A DNA stretch of 64,000 nucleotides from the NCBI RefSeq assembly GCF_000518805.1, contig NZ_JAEH01000015.1:42936-106935 (forward strand), written 5' to 3'. Origin of the DNA: Shewanella waksmanii ATCC BAA-643. GTDB lineage: Bacteria > Pseudomonadota > Gammaproteobacteria > Enterobacterales > Shewanellaceae. The position numbers and the translations under genes are program-made. Of this stretch, positions 60,488 through 64,000 are shown piece by piece. The notes beneath the pieces were generated by a model. That model ran no database searches. It was not told the DNA's origin and saw only the letters and a program-made list of their open reading frames with translations. Each line of letters begins with the position of its first letter. The first letter of the stretch is position 1.

Positions 60488-63400
60488 ATGAAACGGATGT
60501 TAATCAATGCAACTCAGTCTGAAGAGTTGCGCGTTGCCCTAGTTGATGGGCAACAACTGTATGACCTAGATATCGAAAGCCCTGGTCATGAGCAGAAAAA
60601 AGCTAACATTTACAAAGGTAAAATTACCCGCGTAGAACCTTCTCTAGAAGCTGCATTTGTCGACTACGGTGCAGAGAGACATGGCTTTTTACCCCTAAAA
60701 GAAATTGCCCGCGAATACTTCCCTAAAGGTTATTCTTTCCAAGGCCGCCCAAGTATTAAAGAGGTGGTAAAAGAAGGCCAAGAAGTCATTATCCAAATCG
60801 ATAAAGAAGAGCGTGGCAACAAAGGTGCCGCACTGACCACCTTTATCAGTTTAGCGGGTTCTTACCTTGTACTAATGCCAAATAACCCGCGTGCGGGTGG
60901 CATTTCTCGACGCATTGAAGGCGACGAGCGTACCGAACTAAAAGCAGCGATTGCAGAGCTTGATGTCCCTCAAGGTATGGGACTGATTGTGCGTACCGCT
61001 GGTGTTGGTAAAGATGCAGCAGAGCTAAAATGGGACCTAAAAGTGCTACAGCACCACTGGGCCGCCATTAAAGAAGCCGCTGACAGCCGCCCAGCTCCAT
61101 TCTTAATCCATCAAGAAAGCAACGTTATTGTACGTGCTATTCGTGATTACTTACGTCGTGATGTCGGTGAAGTTCTCATCGATCACCCACGTATTTATGA
61201 GCAGGCTAAACAACACGTATCTCTTGTTCGTCCAGATTTCGTTGAGCGTATCAAACGCTACGAAGCTGAAGTGCCACTGTTCACTCACTTCCAAATTGAA
61301 ACCCAAATTGAATCGGCGTTCCAACGCGAAGTACGCCTGCCATCAGGTGGTTCAATTGTTATCGACCCAACTGAAGCACTCACTTCAATTGATATCAACT
61401 CCGCCCGTGCTACAAAAGGCGGCGATATTGAAGAAACGGCTCTAAATACTAACCTTGAAGCGGCAGACGAAATTGCTCGTCAACTTCGCCTACGCGACTT
61501 GGGCGGCCTAGTGGTTATCGACTTTATCGATATGACCCCAGTGCGCCATCAACGTGAAGTTGAAAACCGCATGCGTGATGCTGTCCACCATGACCGTGCT
61601 CGCGTACAACTAGGTCGTATCTCTCGATTTGGTTTGATGGAGATGTCACGCCAACGCCTACGCCCATCATTAGAAGAGTCTGCTGCGCATTTGTGCCCTC
61701 GCTGTCATGGTCAAGGTACCATTCGCGGCACCGAATCACTGGCGCTGTCTATTCTTCGACTTATGGAAGAAGAAGCCATTAAAGAGAATACATCGCAAAT
61801 TGAAGCGATTGTGCCTGTTGATGTTGCTGCATTCCTACTTAACGAAAAGCGTAAAGCCATTCGCATTACTGAGCAGCGCCACGACGTTGAAGTGTATGTG
61901 ATTCCAGATCCGAACATGACAACACCTGACTATCGTGTTGTGCGCCATCGCAAAGACGATGAGATTAGCGAATCAAGCTACAAACTATTAGATCAACCAG
62001 AAGCTAAGCTTTATGAGCCACGTAAACTTGAGCGTGCGGCACCACCAGAGCCAGCACTGAAAGGTTTTTCAGCACCAAAACAAGCGAGTCCTGCACCAAA
62101 ACCAGCGGCGGCACCTGCTGCTAAACAAGACGCAGAGCCAGGTCTAATTGCTAAGTTGTTTGCTGCAATAGGCTCACTATTTGGTGGCGGTGAAGACAAG
62201 AAAGAGGAAGAAGAGAAAAAGCCTCAGCCTCGTCGTAACAGCCAAAACCGCAATGGTCGTCGTAACAACCGTAATAATCGCCGTAACGAACGTCGTGACA
62301 ATGACAAGAAAGACGGTGAAGACAAACGTAGTCGCAATGCTAAGCCTGACGACAAAGACAGCCGTCAAGCCAAAGATAAAAAGGACAACAAACGTCCTAA
62401 GCGTAATGACAACCGTAATAAAAATCGCAATGAAGCCCCTACTGACGAAGCACAAGAGATCTCGCCAAAGCAAGAAGCGGCCAGAGAACGTCGTCAGCGT
62501 CGTAATATGCGCAGAAAAGTACGCATAGAAAACGAGCAAAAAGGTGAAGTTGCAGCAGATACTGCGCAAGTTGATGCTAAGCCTGCGGCTGACAAGCCAA
62601 AAGTACAAGCTGAGACTGACAAGGCGCCACGTCCTAAGCGTCAGCCACGTAAGAAGCCTAAGCAAGAAAAAGCTGAACAAGCGGATACCAATGTTGAAGT
62701 CGATACTGCAGCCACTGAAGATACGAATGTAGCAACTCAGCAGCCTACAAAAGTTGAAGCACCAAAGGTAGAGGCAGAGCAAGCTGCAGTAGAAGCTGTA
62801 GTGAGCGATGATAATTCTGACAGCACTGAGCAAGGCGATAAGAAAGAGCCACGCGAAGGTCAACGTCGTAGCCGTCGTAGTCCGCGTCATCTGCGTGCTG
62901 CAGGTCAACGTCGTCGTAGAGATGAAGACGTTGAAACTAGCGATGCACCTGCCGCTTTCGTCCCTAATGATGTTGAGCTAGAGCAGCAAAGCAATGATAC
63001 TGCGCCAGAAGCGACTGAAACAGCTGTAGTTGCAGCTGAAGAAGTTGTTACTGAGCAGCCGAAAGTTGAAAGCGAGCCGGCAGCTGAGCCAACTAGTGTT
63101 GAGCCGATTGTTAGTGTTGAAGAGAAACCTAAGCGTTCACGTCGCACTGCAAAGTCAGCAAGTTCATCTTCCGCGTCTAGCGCAACGGCAACCTCACCTG
63201 CAAAAGTGGCTGTGGTTCCTGTTGAAGAAGCGCCTGTTGAAGTCACCACTGACAGCGTCGAAGCGGTGGCAGTGACTGAGCCTTCAGCAAAAGCAGAGCC
63301 TGCAGCAGAGCAAGCCCCTGCCGCGAAAGCAGAACCTTCAGTGCAAGAAGAGCCCTCAGCAAAAGAGGAGCCTTCAGCGCATAAAGAGCCTTCAGCACAG

Positions 63401-63841
63401 GAAGAGCCAGCAGTGAGTGAAGCACCCGTAGCGAAAGCAGAACCTGCAGTGACTGAAGCGCCTGCTGCTGAAACGCCTGCTGCTCCGGAGCCAGCTGCAC
63501 CAGCTGAAGAAGTGGTTGCTACTGCTCAAGCGCCTAAGCAAGAGAAGCACGCATCTGCACCTATGGCTAAGCCACAAATTGCTATGCCAGCGGCGGCCGA
63601 ACAAGCGCCAAAAGCAGCTGTTAGCGCTGCGCCAAAGGCTGCGACATCAAGTGCCAAAGCCACTAGCCGATTCGGCACTATGGTCAGTTCAACAACGACC
63701 AAGCCAGCAGTCGGTACTCCTGAAAATGTTGATACGCCAACAGGTCGTCAATATTCAGCACAAGCGGCTGCAAGTGCACCGACTAAAAGCGGTTTAGTCT
63801 CTGCAGCTGATTCAGCTAATTCAGAAACGACCAAAGCATAA
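60488..63841 (+). CDS. rne: Ribonuclease E
   Basis: A 1117-aa endoribonuclease, scaffold of the RNA degradosome. Residues 1-530 are the catalytic part: S1 domain (about 38-120), Mg ligands Asp302 and Asp345 ([15 protein letters not shown]) and the zinc link CPRC near 403-406. The segment [18 protein letters not shown] (about 551-568) is the amphipathic membrane anchor. An arginine-rich RNA-binding region follows (about 575-690), then a long acidic, Ala/Glu/Pro-rich repetitive tail, and a C-terminal SAPMAKP segment as in the PNPase-binding part. The tail is low in complexity. An IS3-type element follows 12 bases past the stop. Confidence 0.97.
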   Translation: MKRMLINATQSEELRVALVDGQQLYDLDIESPGHEQKKANIYKGKITRVEPSLEAAFVDYGAERHGFLPLKEIAREYFPKGYSFQGRPSIKEVVKEGQEVIIQIDKEERGNKGAALTTFISLAGSYLVLMPNNPRAGGISRRIEGDERTELKAAIAELDVPQGMGLIVRTAGVGKDAAELKWDLKVLQHHWAAIKEAADSRPAPFLIHQESNVIVRAIRDYLRRDVGEVLIDHPRIYEQAKQHVSLVRPDFVERIKRYEAEVPLFTHFQIETQIESAFQREVRLPSGGSIVIDPTEALTSIDINSARATKGGDIEETALNTNLEAADEIARQLRLRDLGGLVVIDFIDMTPVRHQREVENRMRDAVHHDRARVQLGRISRFGLMEMSRQRLRPSLEESAAHLCPRCHGQGTIRGTESLALSILRLMEEEAIKENTSQIEAIVPVDVAAFLLNEKRKAIRITEQRHDVEVYVIPDPNMTTPDYRVVRHRKDDEISESSYKLLDQPEAKLYEPRKLERAAPPEPALKGFSAPKQASPAPKPAAAPAAKQDAEPGLIAKLFAAIGSLFGGGEDKKEEEEKKPQPRRNSQNRNGRRNNRNNRRNERRDNDKKDGEDKRSRNAKPDDKDSRQAKDKKDNKRPKRNDNRNKNRNEAPTDEAQEISPKQEAARERRQRRNMRRKVRIENEQKGEVAADTAQVDAKPAADKPKVQAETDKAPRPKRQPRKKPKQEKAEQADTNVEVDTAATEDTNVATQQPTKVEAPKVEAEQAAVEAVVSDDNSDSTEQGDKKEPREGQRRSRRSPRHLRAAGQRRRRDEDVETSDAPAAFVPNDVELEQQSNDTAPEATETAVVAAEEVVTEQPKVESEPAAEPTSVEPIVSVEEKPKRSRRTAKSASSSSASSATATSPAKVAVVPVEEAPVEVTTDSVEAVAVTEPSAKAEPAAEQAPAAKAEPSVQEEPSAKEEPSAHKEPSAQEEPAVSEAPVAKAEPAVTEAPAAETPAAPEPAAPAEEVVATAQAPKQEKHASAPMAKPQIAMPAAAEQAPKAAVSAAPKAATSSAKATSRFGTMVSSTTTKPAVGTPENVDTPTGRQYSAQAAASAPTKSGLVSAADSANSETTKA

Positions 63842-63885
63842 CGTTTAAATAACTGTCTAGTCCTAAAATAGGTTGACGGTTTTTA

Positions 63886-64000
63886 TTAAGCCAGTTGGTA
63901 TTCCCAACTGGCTTTTTCATGCACCTCATTTGGGGTTTTCATTCCTAAACTAAGGTGCGGCCGTAATTGATTATAAATCTCTATCGATTCCTTGATTAAA
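63886..64000 (-). CDS. IS3-family transposase OrfB, C-terminal end (partial)
   Basis: The minus-strand frame ends at TAA (63886-63888). Its last 37 residues contain IYNQLRPHLSLGMKTPNEVH, the typical end of IS3-family DDE transposases (YN..RPH..LG..TP). The catalytic residues lie outside the window. The stop overlaps a hairpin, below. Confidence 0.88.
   Translation of the reverse strand, partial: LIKESIEIYNQLRPHLSLGMKTPNEVHEKASWEYQLA
63888..63917 (+). terminator. Hairpin with T-run at the transposase 3' end
   Basis: AAGCCAGTTGG (63888-63898), loop TATTC, CCAACTGGCTT (63904-63914), then TTT. On the plus strand this is a good intrinsic terminator for rne; it lies inside the IS and covers the end of the transposase frame. 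Confidence 0.8.

Larger units (their letters stand above)
63854..64000 (-). mobile_element. End of an IS3-type insertion sequence (cut by window)
   Basis: Starts TGTCTAGTCC at 63854, a plausible IS3-family terminal inverted repeat beginning with TG. The transposase tail below it reads toward this end. The other end is beyond the window, so the length and target duplication cannot be seen. It is 12 bases past the rne stop. Confidence 0.75.

Noticed and set aside
62177..62908. 243-codon open frame on the minus strand across rne
   Set aside because: It is the antisense of the Lys/Arg/Glu-rich part of RNase E; its Leu/Phe/Val/Thr composition follows from codon bias, and it has no ribosome site.
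63290..63420. Short tandem-like DNA repeats, possible CRISPR
   Set aside because: They are in frame inside rne and encode a repetitive protein tail; no spacer-repeat pattern of fixed length.

Overview
The window is a 64 kb piece of a gammaproteobacterial chromosome, most likely a Shewanella. Three things point there: a four-gene oleABCD olefin cluster, the enterobacterial-like orders pheS-pheT-ihfA and rne/rluC/yceF-yceD-rpmF-plsX-fabHDG-acpP-fabF, and the proportion of two-component, chemotaxis and c-di-GMP proteins typical of the genus. Base composition looks even and most of the window reads as core chromosome. Mobile DNA is limited to two copies of a small non-coding inverted-repeat element and the end of an IS3-type insertion sequence at the right edge. 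I saw no tRNA, rRNA, CRISPR array or prophage.

Layout. 1-5.2 kb: tail of an unknown gene, then oleD, oleC, oleB, oleA (all minus), which make long-chain olefins by head-to-head condensation of fatty acyl groups. 5.4-9 kb: a METTL25-like methyltransferase coupled to a coiled-coil lipoprotein, a DUF1289 protein and a YajD-like HNH protein. 9-14.8 kb: phosphate uptake operon pstC-pstA-pstB-phoU with enlarged permeases, no adjacent pstS, and a clear Pho-box promoter. 14.8-19.7 kb: a GcvR-like ACT protein, a DUF2797 zinc protein, an MsrB-MsrA fusion, a 2-oxoglutarate oxygenase-like enzyme and a lone periplasmic binding protein. 19.8-25.8 kb: an ADE1-type purC, a late lipid A acyltransferase, ihfA, pheT, pheS. 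26-34 kb: a chemoreceptor, a large degenerate sensor kinase, a tandem retropepsin-like protease, three small unknown genes, a DUF3802-like protein, YceI, pdxH.

34-38 kb is a polyamine operon, speA, a eukaryotic-type S-adenosylmethionine decarboxylase, speB. Together they make agmatine, decarboxylated AdoMet and putrescine; a spermidine synthase would have to be elsewhere. 38-49 kb holds cvfB, a yceH-like gene, a two-gene ABC exporter, a cold-shock protein, rlmA, sbcB, cdd, a beta-hydroxyacid dehydrogenase and an acyl-CoA thioesterase. 49-56 kb is the fatty-acid and phospholipid initiation operon (yceD-rpmF-plsX-fabH-fabD-fabG-acpP-fabF), in which a terminator-like hairpin and one of the small mobile elements lie between acpP and fabF. 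56-64 kb holds yceF, a GAF-PAS-GGDEF protein, a HAD phosphatase, rluC, and rne with a long leader, ending at the IS3-type element 12 bp beyond rne.

The best candidates for something new are the eukaryotic-type AdoMet decarboxylase in a bacterial spe operon, the two-domain retropepsin, the sensor kinase that has lost its phospho-acceptor histidine, the YceD reading frame running into rpmF, the acpP-fabF spacer carrying a mobile element, and the METTL25-like methyltransferase/lipoprotein pair. I did not find a clearly new multi-gene defence or biosynthetic system.
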